This document shows positions 24,161 through 32,598 of a stretch of DNA of 64,000 bases, in pieces. A model generated the notes under the pieces. That model did no database searches, had not been told where the DNA came from, and saw only the letters and a program-made list of their open reading frames with translations. Within the stretch, counting starts at the first letter, position 1, and each line of letters opens with the position of its first letter. The stretch spans positions 35,612 to 99,611 of the forward strand of contig NZ_WITI01000007.1 of NCBI RefSeq assembly GCF_009601055.1. Reading direction: 5' to 3'. Position numbers and translations under genes: made by a program. Source of the stretch: Lactococcus sp. dk101. GTDB lineage: Bacteria > Bacillota > Bacilli > Lactobacillales > Streptococcaceae.

Positions 24161-24189
24161 TTGCATTATCCTAAAAATAAGTCTATACT
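24161..24189 (+). promoter_or_regulatory. Promoter of the leader peptide / oligopeptide-binding protein
   Basis: TTGCAT, 17 bases, TATACT on the + strand, 31 bases before the leader peptide ATG. The 24075-24160 spacer contains one TGTCAG palindrome (24104-24117) and nothing else seen. Confidence 0.6.
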
Positions 24190-24219
24190 TAGAGAAAAAT
24201 TAACGAAGGAGAAATCACA

Positions 24220-24264
24220 ATGCAAAATCAAAACTCAAAACGTTGGCAAAATTGGCGTAGCTGA
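24220..24264 (+). CDS. 14-residue Trp-containing leader peptide
   Basis: After GAAGGAGAAATCACA the frame MQNQNSKRWQNWRS ends at TGA 24262. Two of fourteen codons are TGG and three are Arg/Lys near the end. A perfect SD, its own stop, and RNA hairpins directly downstream mark it as a ribosome-sensing leader peptide, not as part of the long upstream extension of the next ORF. Trp (or Arg) starvation would stall a ribosome here. Confidence 0.6.
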   Translation: MQNQNSKRWQNWRS

Positions 24265-24282
24265 AGTTGTGTTTATGCATGT

Positions 24283-24380
24283 GGCATAGACCAACTTTTG
24301 AAGTACTTCTCAAAAGTATCTATGCCGGTGATTTCAAAATAGAAAGGCCGGAATCGAACAGATTTAGGTCTTTTTTTGTG
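24283..24380 (+). promoter_or_regulatory. Transcription attenuator in the leader of the peptide-binding protein gene
   Basis: Downstream of the leader peptide stop lies a long hairpin GGCATAGA (24283-24290)/TCTATGCC (24319-24326) with an inner stem CTTTTGA/TCAAAAG, then a terminator-like stem AAAGGCC (24343-24349)/GGTCTTT (24367-24373) with a T-run. AGACC at 24287-24291 can alternatively pair with GGTCT of the terminator, which gives a possible antiterminator. Confidence 0.5.
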
Positions 24381-24431
24381 CAAGTATTTCATCCTCCAAC
24401 CAAGAAAAAAATAGAAATTAGGAAAATACTT

Positions 24432-26069
24432 GTGAAAAAATCAAATAAAATAATCTTGTCAGCACTGACAGCCTCTACCTTAATCCTTCTTGCTGCTTGT
24501 GGAAAATCCGCCAGCTCTCGCAACATCCAATTTGGACTTCCATCAGACATTACAACGCTAGACTCATCGATGGTTACAGACGTCTTCTCTCAAGAAGTTA
24601 TCGGCTCAACCGAAGAGGGACTAATGCGTAACGGGGCAAACAATCAACCTCAACTGGCCTTAGCCAAATCAATTAGCGTCTCAAATGATGGCCTGACTTA
24701 CACCATTATTTTGAAAGATAACTTGAAATACTCAAACGGAATAAAATTGACCGCTAGTGATTTTGTTTATAGTTTTGAACGCGCAAATGATCCTAAAACA
24801 GGTGCTCAATATAATTATCTCTTCACCAATGTTTTAAAAAATGCAGCACAAGTCCAAGCCGGCAAACTTCCTGTTTCAGCACTTGGCATTAAGGCTGTCA
24901 GTGCTGACAAACTCGTTATCACGCTGGTCAAACCAACCCCCTACTTCAAATTCTTGCTTACTGAGCCAATCACTTATCCCCTCAATCAAAAATTCGTCGA
25001 AAGTCAAGGTAAAAAATACGGAACGACTTCCGCAACAACGCTTTATGACGGCCCTTATGAATTTTCCAAAACCAAGGGATTTACAGGCACGAACAAGAAC
25101 TTTTCAATCGTCAAGAATCCTAATTACTATGATGCGGGAGCTGTCAAATCAAACGAAATTGATTTTCAAGTTGTCAATAATCTGAATACTGGTGCCGAGC
25201 TTTTCAAGACGGGAAAACTTGATTTTGCAATGATCAACACAACTGATTTAGTAAAAGCCAACGAAAACACCAAAGGTTATTCTGTTATCCACCCTTCTGA
25301 AACTCAATTTCTTCAATATAATCAGACCGGCTCAAACAAGGCTTTAGCCAACGCTGATATTCGTGAAGCCCTCAATCTCGCAACAAACCGCAGTGAAATC
25401 GTTCAAGAATTTGAACCTGCTTCAACCGTCGCAACAAGTATTATCCCTAAAGGCATGTACACGACTGCTTCGGGACAGGATTTCGCTAGTCTTGCCAAAC
25501 AAGACTATACTTACAATACCGCTCTTGCCAAACAATTATTTGAGAAAGGCATGAAAACATTGGGATTAAGCAAGCTGACCTTATCTATTGAAGCGCCTAA
25601 TGATAACCAAGAAGCTGATAATCAACTGGTCAGCTACTTGCAAACTTCTTATGAAAAAGCCTTACCCAGTCTTACGATAAATCAAAAACTTGTTCCCTTC
25701 CAACAACAACTAAATGACCTCTCTGTTCATAATTTTGACATTGCCCTTTCGTCATGGGGAGCTGATTATGCCGAACCTACGACATTCTTCAATCTATTTA
25801 CGACAGGTTCTGCTGGAAATATGGGCGGCTTTAGCAATGCAACGTTTGACAAAGCGTTTGCTGCTGCAACCAACCTGCCTGATGTACTCAATGCTTCCAA
25901 ACGGGATGCGGATTACGAAAATGCTGAACATGCACTTTATACCCAATCCAACATCAACCCTATTTCATACGGCTCATTTCCAACCCTCACAAATCCAAAC
26001 TTACAAGGATTTGAAGTTCACTCTGCAGGGCTTCCGTTCGATCTGAAAACCGCTTATTTGAAACAGTAA
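24432..26069 (+). CDS. Oligopeptide ABC transporter substrate-binding lipoprotein (OppA/SBP_bac_5 family)
   Basis: The 545-residue product has a lipoprotein signal with lipobox LLAAC (Cys about residue 23) and an SBP_bac_5 domain with YTIILKDNLKYSNGIKLTAS and FSYGSFPT-like C-terminal features. It should capture peptides outside the membrane for an Opp-type permease, but no permease or ATPase gene is adjacent, so it is an orphan binding protein. The start is GTG 24432, eight bases after AGGA; the longer frame from 24267 reads through the attenuator and is rejected. Two TGTCAG palindromes lie inside the gene. Confidence 0.85.
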   Translation: MKKSNKIILSALTASTLILLAACGKSASSRNIQFGLPSDITTLDSSMVTDVFSQEVIGSTEEGLMRNGANNQPQLALAKSISVSNDGLTYTIILKDNLKYSNGIKLTASDFVYSFERANDPKTGAQYNYLFTNVLKNAAQVQAGKLPVSALGIKAVSADKLVITLVKPTPYFKFLLTEPITYPLNQKFVESQGKKYGTTSATTLYDGPYEFSKTKGFTGTNKNFSIVKNPNYYDAGAVKSNEIDFQVVNNLNTGAELFKTGKLDFAMINTTDLVKANENTKGYSVIHPSETQFLQYNQTGSNKALANADIREALNLATNRSEIVQEFEPASTVATSIIPKGMYTTASGQDFASLAKQDYTYNTALAKQLFEKGMKTLGLSKLTLSIEAPNDNQEADNQLVSYLQTSYEKALPSLTINQKLVPFQQQLNDLSVHNFDIALSSWGADYAEPTTFFNLFTTGSAGNMGGFSNATFDKAFAAATNLPDVLNASKRDADYENAEHALYTQSNINPISYGSFPTLTNPNLQGFEVHSAGLPFDLKTAYLKQ

Positions 26070-26089
26070 CCGCTGCTGTCAGTGCTGAC

Positions 26090-26127
26090 AAGAAAGACAC
26101 TCCAAATTTGAAGTGTCTTTCTTTATT
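26090..26127. terminator. Bidirectional terminator between the binding protein and MerR genes
   Basis: AAGAAAGACACT and AGTGTCTTTCTT form a 12-bp stem with T-runs on both sides. A TGTCAG palindrome lies directly before it (26077-26090). Confidence 0.8.
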
Positions 26128-26536
26128 TTTCCCATAATTTTTCAACATGATTATCGTCCCACTCACCAGAGACAAATTTGGCGATGTGGTCATCATAGGT
26201 ATCAAGTTTGAATTTTAATAAATCTCGTGTGAGCGTGGCTTCTTCGAGTTGGTCTTCGACTTCCTGAAGTTGCTTGGCTAAGATTTCTTTCTGTGCCATC
26301 TGATTTTCTGGCGTGCGCTCTTTTGTACCGTAGGAAGCAAAAGTTTTTAAGGATTCGATTGAAACATTTGCGCGACGCAAGGATTTGACAAGATAAATCC
26401 AGTTCAAATCACGGTCGGTAAAACTACGATAGCCAGATAAATTTCGTGTGATTGGAGGAATAATTTTCGCTTCCTCATAATAGCGAATGGTAGCTGGCGA
26501 AAGGTCAAATAATTCAGATACTTCTTTTATATTCAT
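26123..26536 (-). CDS. MerR-family transcriptional regulator
   Basis: The 137-residue protein has a MerR N-terminal winged helix (VSELFDLSPATIRYYEEAKI), the RNLSGYRSFTDRDL wing, and a long dimerisation coiled coil. There are no conserved metal-binding cysteines, so it resembles the organic-effector or aldehyde-sensing group. It starts four bases within the end of the TMEM175-like gene and is cotranscribed with it. It is the only MerR gene in view and the best candidate regulator of the three 19-bp-spacer promoters at 29.0, 39.5 and 41.6 kb. Confidence 0.85.
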   Translation of the reverse strand: MNIKEVSELFDLSPATIRYYEEAKIIPPITRNLSGYRSFTDRDLNWIYLVKSLRRANVSIESLKTFASYGTKERTPENQMAQKEILAKQLQEVEDQLEEATLTRDLLKFKLDTYDDHIAKFVSGEWDDNHVEKLWEK

Positions 26537-27069
26537 AATTTTTCTTCTTTCAGTTGATAGCTGACCCAGTAAATTCCGAGCAACAGCATAACAATCATAA
26601 AGGCAGCTGGGAAAAAGAGAATTGAAATCCCCAGAGCAAGCACTTTGGCAACAATATCAAACCTGATAAAAAAGCTCGTTTTGCGCAGGCCGATACTCCG
26701 ATAAAGTGCCGTATTGGATAAGGTAACGCCCAGAACAATACAGCCGTAAAAAAATTGCACGCTCCGATTATCAAATTGATCCGACACAAGCAAGGTGGCA
26801 TAAGGAAAAAGGCTGCTAAAAAAGAGCATAATCAATGACAACCAGACTGTTTTGCGTCTGATACTTGAGACTTTGTCCCATTCATTATGAAGATTGACCC
26901 ACATCGTGCCAAGCCAAAAAAAGGAAAGTGCATACGCAAAAAATTGTGTGCGTAAGTCCCAAAAACCTGCGAAATCAAAGGTTTTTGGCGCTTTGAGATT
27001 GAACACCATAAGCGTCATCGCAATCGCAAGCACCGCGTCAATAAATGAAGTTAGCCTATTTTTATTCAT
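26533..27069 (-). CDS. TMEM175/DUF1211-family membrane protein (K+ channel type)
   Basis: The 178-residue protein opens with NRLTSFIDAVLAIAMTLMVF, the R-x-x-x-F-x-D-A motif of helix 1 that forms the pore filter in TMEM175-like channels, and has about five further hydrophobic segments. Bacterial members are tetrameric K+-leak channels. The start is placed at ATG 27069: an extended -10 TGCTATAAT ends six bases upstream and there is no SD, which suggests a leaderless mRNA. A second start (ATG 27075) would overlap the -10. Confidence 0.75.
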   Translation of the reverse strand: MNKNRLTSFIDAVLAIAMTLMVFNLKAPKTFDFAGFWDLRTQFFAYALSFFWLGTMWVNLHNEWDKVSSIRRKTVWLSLIMLFFSSLFPYATLLVSDQFDNRSVQFFYGCIVLGVTLSNTALYRSIGLRKTSFFIRFDIVAKVLALGISILFFPAAFMIVMLLLGIYWVSYQLKEEKL

Positions 27070-27075
27070 AGCCAT

Positions 27076-27084
27076 ATTATAGCA
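27076..27084 (-). promoter_or_regulatory. Extended -10 for leaderless TMEM175-like gene
   Basis: TGCTATAAT on the minus strand, six bases before ATG 27069. Confidence 0.5.
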
Positions 27085-27121
27085 GAAAATATCTACTGCG
27101 TATTCTTTTTATGATGTGTTT

Positions 27122-27154
27122 ATTATATAAGATTACTTGGCTCAAGTCAATCTT
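27122..27154 (-). promoter_or_regulatory. Second promoter with a long dyad upstream of the TMEM175-merR operon
   Basis: Minus strand TTGACT-N17-TATAAT, with a perfect dyad AAGATT/AATCTT plus ACTTG/CAAGT (27129-27154) spanning its spacer. Likely the autoregulatory site of the MerR protein, but half-site order differs from that in the three 19-bp-spacer promoters. Confidence 0.45.
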
Positions 27155-27169
27155 ATATTTTTGCAAATT

Positions 27170-27247
27170 CGTCAGCGCTGCTACTTCGACTAGCTGCTTT
27201 AGCAGCTTAGAGAGAATCGACATTTGAGACTTCGTCGAAGATAACAG
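27170..27247. repeat. REP-like element A
   Basis: About 78 bases starting GTCAGCGCTGC, with inner hairpin AGCTGCTTTAGCAGCT and CTTCGTCGAAG, and ending AACAGC. It is about 75 percent identical over its whole length to element B (48966-49045). It supplies the last dozen codons and stop of the cupin gene. Confidence 0.55.
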
Positions 27248-27617
27248 CCTCTAGCCATTCAGCTTTTCCTTTAGTTAATGCAACATGAGACATTGTCGAA
27301 GTCGCTGTTGCGCCATGCCAATGCTTAATTCCCTCATGTGTAACAATCACATCTCCTGCTTTAATTTTTTGAGCAGGCTTGCCCCATTCTTGATACCAGC
27401 CTTCTCCATCTGTGACGAGCAATATTTGGTAACCCCCACGATGAATATGCCAGTTATTACGACAGCCAGCTTCAAAAGTTACCACGCCGACACCATAATC
27501 AATATTGTCATGTGGTTGAACAATTCTATTTAGAAAACTTTTCCCAGTGAAATATTGTGCATTTCCGTCATTTTGAACACCCAAACCAAACATGGCTTTC
27601 AGTTCTTTATTTTCCAT
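27207..27617 (-). CDS. Cupin-domain protein
   Basis: The 136-residue protein has the single cupin barrel with motif 1 (NNWHIHRGGYQILLVTDGEG, metal His residues) and motif 2 (GDVIVTHEGIKHWHGA). Such small cupins often accompany CMD proteins and reductases in stress operons. CAAGGAGAGCAG precedes the ATG. The final segment (VIFDEVSNVDSL) is encoded by REP-like element A, so the normal C-terminus has been replaced. It is the last gene of the hydrolase-CMD-cupin operon. Confidence 0.85.
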   Translation of the reverse strand: MENKELKAMFGLGVQNDGNAQYFTGKSFLNRIVQPHDNIDYGVGVVTFEAGCRNNWHIHRGGYQILLVTDGEGWYQEWGKPAQKIKAGDVIVTHEGIKHWHGATATSTMSHVALTKGKAEWLEAVIFDEVSNVDSL

Positions 27618-27673
27618 CTGCTCTCCTTGATATTTTGCTTTGCAAAACTTTATCCACCGATTGAACGCTCATT

Positions 27674-28006
27674 TTAATCGCCTTCAACCTTAATATCTGT
27701 CCAAATTTCTTTTGCCATATTAAAGGCAGTCCACGCTTTTGGCCAGCCTGTATAAAAGGCAAGTTGCGTAATGAGAGCAGAAATTTCTTCTTTTGTTACA
27801 CCATTTTCTTTGCCTAAAATCATGTGATTTTTTAATTGTGGGAAAAGTGCCATTCCCATCAATGCCGAAATCGTAATGAGTGAACGCTCGTGCGGTGCAA
27901 GTGCAGCGTTTGCCCATACTTCACCAAATAAAATATCATCATTATAACGAGCAAAATCTGGGGCAAAGTCATTTAACTTATCACGCCCATTTGTAATTTT
28001 TTTCAA
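27674..28006 (-). CDS. Carboxymuconolactone decarboxylase (CMD)-family protein
   Basis: The 110-residue protein ending in FNMAKEIWTDIKVEGD shows the CMD helical core: FGEVWANAALAPHERSLITI and HMILGKENGVTKEEISALIT, followed by TQLAFYTGWPKAW. The CxxC of peroxidatic AhpD-like members is absent, so it is not a peroxidase of that kind. I start at TTG 28006, seven bases after GAGGG; the first TTG at 28012 is too close to the SD. It lies between the broken hydrolase and the cupin. Confidence 0.85.
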   Translation of the reverse strand: MKKITNGRDKLNDFAPDFARYNDDILFGEVWANAALAPHERSLITISALMGMALFPQLKNHMILGKENGVTKEEISALITQLAFYTGWPKAWTAFNMAKEIWTDIKVEGD

Positions 28007-28022
28007 TTTCAATCCCTCTTTC

Positions 28023-28974
28023 TTAAAGGCGAGTAGAAAGGAATTCTAGCAATTTAGCTACTTCCAGTTCAACATATTCTGGCTTCCAGTAAGTTTCGAT
28101 GTGTTGCACGCCGTCCATCAAATATAGTTCTTTATCGTTGGTACCAGTCGCTTTGACATAACATTGTTGGGTCATATAAAAGGTATCGGCGTCTTTGCCT
28201 GCCATCATGAGCAAAGGCACGTTAATCAAATCCATATTGACCGACGCATCAAAAGTAAACAAATCCAAATAACTTTCTTGAGTGAAAATAAAGCTTGATT
28301 TTGGGTGGGCATTGGTTTGCGCATAGTAAGTATAACCGTCACGATAAAGGGCAAATGGTAATTTAGCTGCATCTTCGGGCTTCATATCTTTCAAGTCAGG
28401 TGTGTAATCCACATCGCCGCCTTTGACTGCTTTGACACGCGCTGCTGTTGCCGCTGCTAAACGCTCCTGAATGGTCGTTGCTTGTGAGCCCATAAATCCG
28501 TCACGACGGACAAGACCTGAGTTAAAAGCTGACAAAGTTGCCACCACTTTGAAGCGTTTGTCGGACTGACCTGCACGCAAAGTGTAGCCACCCCCGCCAC
28601 AAATGCCAAAGGCAGCCATGCGGTTTTCATCAACACCTGGGAAAAGACTCAGCGCGTCTGCCATGCCGTGAATGTCTTCCACACGAAAAGCAGGTTTATC
28701 GGTCAAGCGTGGCAGGCCTTCAGAGTCGCCTTGATAAGAAGCGTCCGCCGCCATTAGGATGTGCGACGGTCAATGCAGGATAAAGTTTGCCTGAGTTTTC
28801 GTCGTAGCCTGCGGGTGTGTAAACATTGGCTGAGATTTTCAGTCCATTAAGGATATAGTTAATGGGGTGAACATTGACCTGTCCAGCCACATTTTCGGTC
28901 AGAGCATCGGCATAGACAAAGCCAAATTTGTTATCGTTGAATGAAGGTTCAAGTGTGCGTGTTGTGAGTTTCAT
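28023..28974 (-). pseudogene. Alpha/beta hydrolase, broken by an internal deletion and frameshift
   Basis: The N-terminal part (MKLTTRTLEPSFNDNKFGFV ... YPALTVAHPNGG, from ATG 28974) and the C-terminal part (ADASYQGDSEGLPRLTD ... FGICGGGGYTLRA with GxCxGG elbow, to 28023) are in different frames that overlap at a GGCGGCGG stretch near 28750. The usual segment between HPNGG and IAADAS (about 20-25 residues, with the oxyanion-hole neighbourhood) is missing. Slippage or recombination at the short GGCGG repeat explains both deletion and shift. Promoter is the MerR-type at 29007-29037. Confidence 0.75.
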
Positions 28975-29006
28975 TATTTTCTCTTCTTTCTTTAGTTGAT
29001 AATTCC

Positions 29007-29037
29007 ATTTTAAACCTTCAAGTTCACTTGAACGCAA
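29007..29037 (-). promoter_or_regulatory. MerR-type promoter P1 (19-bp spacer with dyad)
   Basis: Minus strand TTGCGT, spacer of 19 bases containing TCAAGTGAACTTGA, then TAAAAT. The long spacer and central dyad are diagnostic of MerR-activated promoters. It drives the broken hydrolase, CMD and cupin. Confidence 0.75.
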
Positions 29038-29137
29038 GTGAAAAGGTCTTTTTTGATATTTATTGAAATCAGTTTTCGTCTTTCTTCTCAAAAGTTGATA
29101 ATTTTACTATCAGAGGTTAAAAATGAGGTAATGTTCG

Positions 29138-29356
29138 GTGCCGATAACATACAAAAAACTATGGAAACTTTTGATAGAGCGTGAGATGAATAAAGGTCAA
29201 CTCAAAGAAGCTGCTCAGGTCAGTAGCAATGTCATAGCAAAACTCGGAAAAGATGAACCGGTTGCTATTGAATCACTGGTAAAAATCTGCAATGCCCTAA
29301 ATGTTGACTTTGGGGAAATTATTGAAATAAAAAAATCAAACAAAGGTGGTAAATAG
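29138..29356 (+). CDS. XRE-family HTH regulator, first gene of the restriction island
   Basis: The 72-residue protein MPITYKKLWKLLIEREMNKG... consists only of an XRE/Cro HTH (KGQLKEAAQVSSNVIAKLGK) of the YozG-like type. It starts at GTG 29138, nine bases after GAGG. It ends two bases before hsdR and so belongs to the operon; a control role like that of restriction C-proteins is possible. Confidence 0.75.
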   Translation: MPITYKKLWKLLIEREMNKGQLKEAAQVSSNVIAKLGKDEPVAIESLVKICNALNVDFGEIIEIKKSNKGGK

Positions 29357-29358
29357 CC

Positions 29359-32300
29359 ATGAGTAACTTTGATATACTTGGTGATAAATGGTCATTCTTT
29401 GCTAAGCTAGGAAAGCAGGCGGAAGACAGTATTTATCGTGATCCAAACGTTACGCTCATCAAAATCCGTCAATTTGCTGAGAAAATGACGGATGCGGTTT
29501 GTAGTTTGGAGAATATGGCAGGTTGGACTGCTGATAGTCAATTTGATAAATTAAGAGAACTTGAGCGACAAGGCTTGCTCGAAAATGAAATTATCTCTGT
29601 TTTTCATACCATTAGAAAACTAGGGAATCAGGCGGCCCATGATAATTACGGGACAACAAGAGAAGCACTGAACGTTGTTAGATATGCTCATTATCTTGCA
29701 AATTGGTTTATGGAAGTTTATGGTCCGTTGGACTTTACAGCGACCGAATTTGTTGTGCCTGAAAATATCGAGAAGGCTCAAGCCGAAGAAATTGCTAAGC
29801 TGAAAGCTCAATTAGAATTAGTAGAGAGTGAAAAACAAGCATTCCAATCTCAACTTGACGAAGCAATCAAGCAGTCTGATGAACAACCAGAGGAAGATAA
29901 GATTGAACGCCGTGAACGCTCTAAGAAATTCTTACTCAATGCGAATTTGAATGAAAAAGAAACTCGCCTCATGTTTATTGATGAACAGCTGAGAAATGCA
30001 GGTTGGGAAGTTGATACTGAGACACTCGTTTGGGGGAAAGGTGCAAGACCAGAAAAAAACAAAAATCGGGCAATTGCTGAAGTTCCAACTGTAAATGGAA
30101 GGGCTGACTATGCACTTTTTATTGGTTTAGATTTGGTGGGAGTGGTTGAGGCCAAAAGATATAATGCCACGGCAGCAGGAAATATTTCACAAGCAAAAGA
30201 GTACTCACGGGAAATTATAGAATCATCTGACTATCTTGTTTCAAGTACATCAAGTAATTACAAAGCACCATTCATTTATTCTTCTAATGGTCGTCCTTAC
30301 TTAAAACAACTGCAAGAACAATCGGGCATTTGGTTTTGGGATGCAAGAACACCTAATAAGGCATCTTTCGCTTTAGAATCTTGGCATAGTCCAGAGGACT
30401 TACAACAAAAACTGATCGTTGATGAACAAAAAGCAGAACAAGGACTTAAAGAAGAACCTTATCCAGAGTTTGCCAATAGGGATTATCAAATCAAAGCTGT
30501 AAAAGCAGTTGAGATAGGACTTTCTGAGAATAAACGCCGTATGCTACTTGCAATGGCAACAGGAACGGGCAAAACACGTCTCGCCCTCTCTTTGATGTAT
30601 CGTCTCATTAAGACAAAGCGTGTAAGAAGAATTTTATTTCTAGTTGACCGACGTAGCCTAGGGGAGCAGGCAGCCGATGCTCTGAAAGACACTAAAATTG
30701 AGAATTTATCGTTCTCAGATATTTATGATGTCAAGGAAGTAACGGATATTCTCCCTGAGAAAGATACAAAGATTCAAATTGCGACGGTTCAAGGCATGGT
30801 TCGTCGTTTATTCTTCAAGGATGATGCCGAGGAAATCCCATCTGTCGGCACCTATGATTTTATCATCGTGGATGAGGCGCATCGGGGTTATACTGAAGAT
30901 AGGGACATGAGCGAGGACGAGCTTTATTTCCAAAACGAAAAAGACTATGTTAGCCAATATCGCCGAGTTATTGATTATTTTGATGCGACAGTTTTAGGAT
31001 TGACTGCAACTCCTGCCCTCCACACCACGCAGATTTTTGGTGCTCCAATTTATACTTATTCTTATACCGATGCGGTAGTTGATGGTTATTTGGTTGACCA
31101 TGAGCCACCTTATAAATTTGAGACGGAACTTTCTAAAAACGGTATTAAGTTTGAGAAAGGTACCGATGTTGAAGTATGGAATGATGAGACGAAAACAGTT
31201 GACAAGGCACATCTTGAAGATGAGTTGAGTTTTGATGTTGAAAAATTCAATAAGCAAGTCATTACGGAGCCCTTTAATAAAGCAATTTTAGATGGCTTAG
31301 TGAATTACATTGATCCCAATGAACCAGGGAAAACTCTGATTTTCGCTGCGAATGATGAACATGCTGATTTAGTGGTTCGCCTGCTCAAGGAAGCCTATCA
31401 AGAAGCTGAAATAGATGTAGATGATGATGCAATCGCTAAAATCACTGGCTACATTCGTCACCCAGCCAAAGAGATTAAACGGTTTAAGAATGAAAAATAT
31501 CCGAATATCGTTGTAACGGTAGATTTGTTGACAACGGGAATTGATGTTCCCAAAATAGAAAATCTTGTCTTCCTTCGCCGTGTCCGTTCCCGTATTCTTT
31601 ACGACCAGATGCTGGGTCGTGCTACTCGGCTTTGTCCAGAAATTGGGAAAGAGAGCTTTAAGATTTTTGATGCTGCTCATCTGTATGATTATTTACAAGA
31701 TATTACGGATATGAAACCCGTGGTAACGAACCCTAAGCAGAACATCCAAGAAGTTTTAGAAAAGACACTTGATGCCAAGGATGAAGAAGAATTCGGCTTT
31801 TTTAAGGCAGAATTGATTGCCAAACTCCAACGCAAAAGACAACGATTTAATGAAAATGTCCAAAAAGAAATTTCAGAGCTAAACGGCGTTCAAAACCTAG
31901 ATAACTGGCTCAAGAGCATTAAGACAATGTCTAGGGCAGAGCTTGAGGCTGAGACAGAAAAAATCCAACGAGTCGCCAATTACCGAACCTTTAGAAATCC
32001 AGTCGTTATTTCCCATCAAGAGGATGAGTTGAAAGAAGTGACAAGAGGCTACGGCGAAGATAATGTCAAACCTTCGGATTATTTGAATGAATTTAGCCAG
32101 TTTGTCCGAGAAAATATCAATCTGATACCAGCTTTGGAAATTGTCATTAAACGTCCTAAAGACCTAACTTATCAGGATTTGCGCGATATTCAATTAAGGT
32201 TGAAAGAAAAGAAATTCGATGAAAGACAGCTCCAAGAGGCGTGGCGGCAAGAAAAAAAGGAATACATTGCCGCTGACATTATCAGCTTCATTCGACAAGC

Positions 32301-32580
32301 CGCTTTAGGGACTGCCCTAGTTGATCACGAGACGAAGATCAAGCAAGCCATGCGAAAAGTTTATGGCTTAGAAGATTGGACACTCAAGCAACGTAAATGG
32401 TTAGAACGGATTGAAAAACAGCTTTTAGAGACACCAGTTCTTGCTCCAACGGCACAGCGTTACTTTGATGAAAGCACCGTTTGGAAAGACAGTGGGGGCT
32501 ATAAGACGGCTCAAAAAAATATTGGTGAGAAGGTAGATGTTGTCATTCAGGTCTTGAATGAACAGCTCTACGTCTCGTAA
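29359..32580 (+). CDS. hsdR: Type I restriction enzyme R subunit
   Basis: The 1073-residue protein has an N-terminal HEPN/DUF4145-like helical region (1-125), a coiled coil (135-190), the PD-(D/E)xK nuclease with ADYALFIGLDLVGVVEAKRY (Asp about 250, Glu-x-Lys 264-266), and an SF2 motor with ATGTGKT (about 400), VDEAH (about 505), LTATPA and QMLGRATR. It translocates and cuts DNA that lacks the modification. It starts right after the XRE gene and is followed after 18 bases by hsdM. All catalytic motifs are intact. Confidence 0.95.
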   Translation: MSNFDILGDKWSFFAKLGKQAEDSIYRDPNVTLIKIRQFAEKMTDAVCSLENMAGWTADSQFDKLRELERQGLLENEIISVFHTIRKLGNQAAHDNYGTTREALNVVRYAHYLANWFMEVYGPLDFTATEFVVPENIEKAQAEEIAKLKAQLELVESEKQAFQSQLDEAIKQSDEQPEEDKIERRERSKKFLLNANLNEKETRLMFIDEQLRNAGWEVDTETLVWGKGARPEKNKNRAIAEVPTVNGRADYALFIGLDLVGVVEAKRYNATAAGNISQAKEYSREIIESSDYLVSSTSSNYKAPFIYSSNGRPYLKQLQEQSGIWFWDARTPNKASFALESWHSPEDLQQKLIVDEQKAEQGLKEEPYPEFANRDYQIKAVKAVEIGLSENKRRMLLAMATGTGKTRLALSLMYRLIKTKRVRRILFLVDRRSLGEQAADALKDTKIENLSFSDIYDVKEVTDILPEKDTKIQIATVQGMVRRLFFKDDAEEIPSVGTYDFIIVDEAHRGYTEDRDMSEDELYFQNEKDYVSQYRRVIDYFDATVLGLTATPALHTTQIFGAPIYTYSYTDAVVDGYLVDHEPPYKFETELSKNGIKFEKGTDVEVWNDETKTVDKAHLEDELSFDVEKFNKQVITEPFNKAILDGLVNYIDPNEPGKTLIFAANDEHADLVVRLLKEAYQEAEIDVDDDAIAKITGYIRHPAKEIKRFKNEKYPNIVVTVDLLTTGIDVPKIENLVFLRRVRSRILYDQMLGRATRLCPEIGKESFKIFDAAHLYDYLQDITDMKPVVTNPKQNIQEVLEKTLDAKDEEEFGFFKAELIAKLQRKRQRFNENVQKEISELNGVQNLDNWLKSIKTMSRAELEAETEKIQRVANYRTFRNPVVISHQEDELKEVTRGYGEDNVKPSDYLNEFSQFVRENINLIPALEIVIKRPKDLTYQDLRDIQLRLKEKKFDERQLQEAWRQEKKEYIAADIISFIRQAALGTALVDHETKIKQAMRKVYGLEDWTLKQRKWLERIEKQLLETPVLAPTAQRYFDESTVWKDSGGYKTAQKNIGEKVDVVIQVLNEQLYVS

Positions 32581-32598
32581 TAACAGAAAAAGGAAAAC

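Noticed and set aside
24267..24431. N-terminal extension of the peptide-binding protein by 55 codons
   Set aside because: It has no SD, reads through the attenuator hairpins and would put the lipoprotein signal peptide in the middle of the protein. GTG 24432 with AGGA upstream fits.
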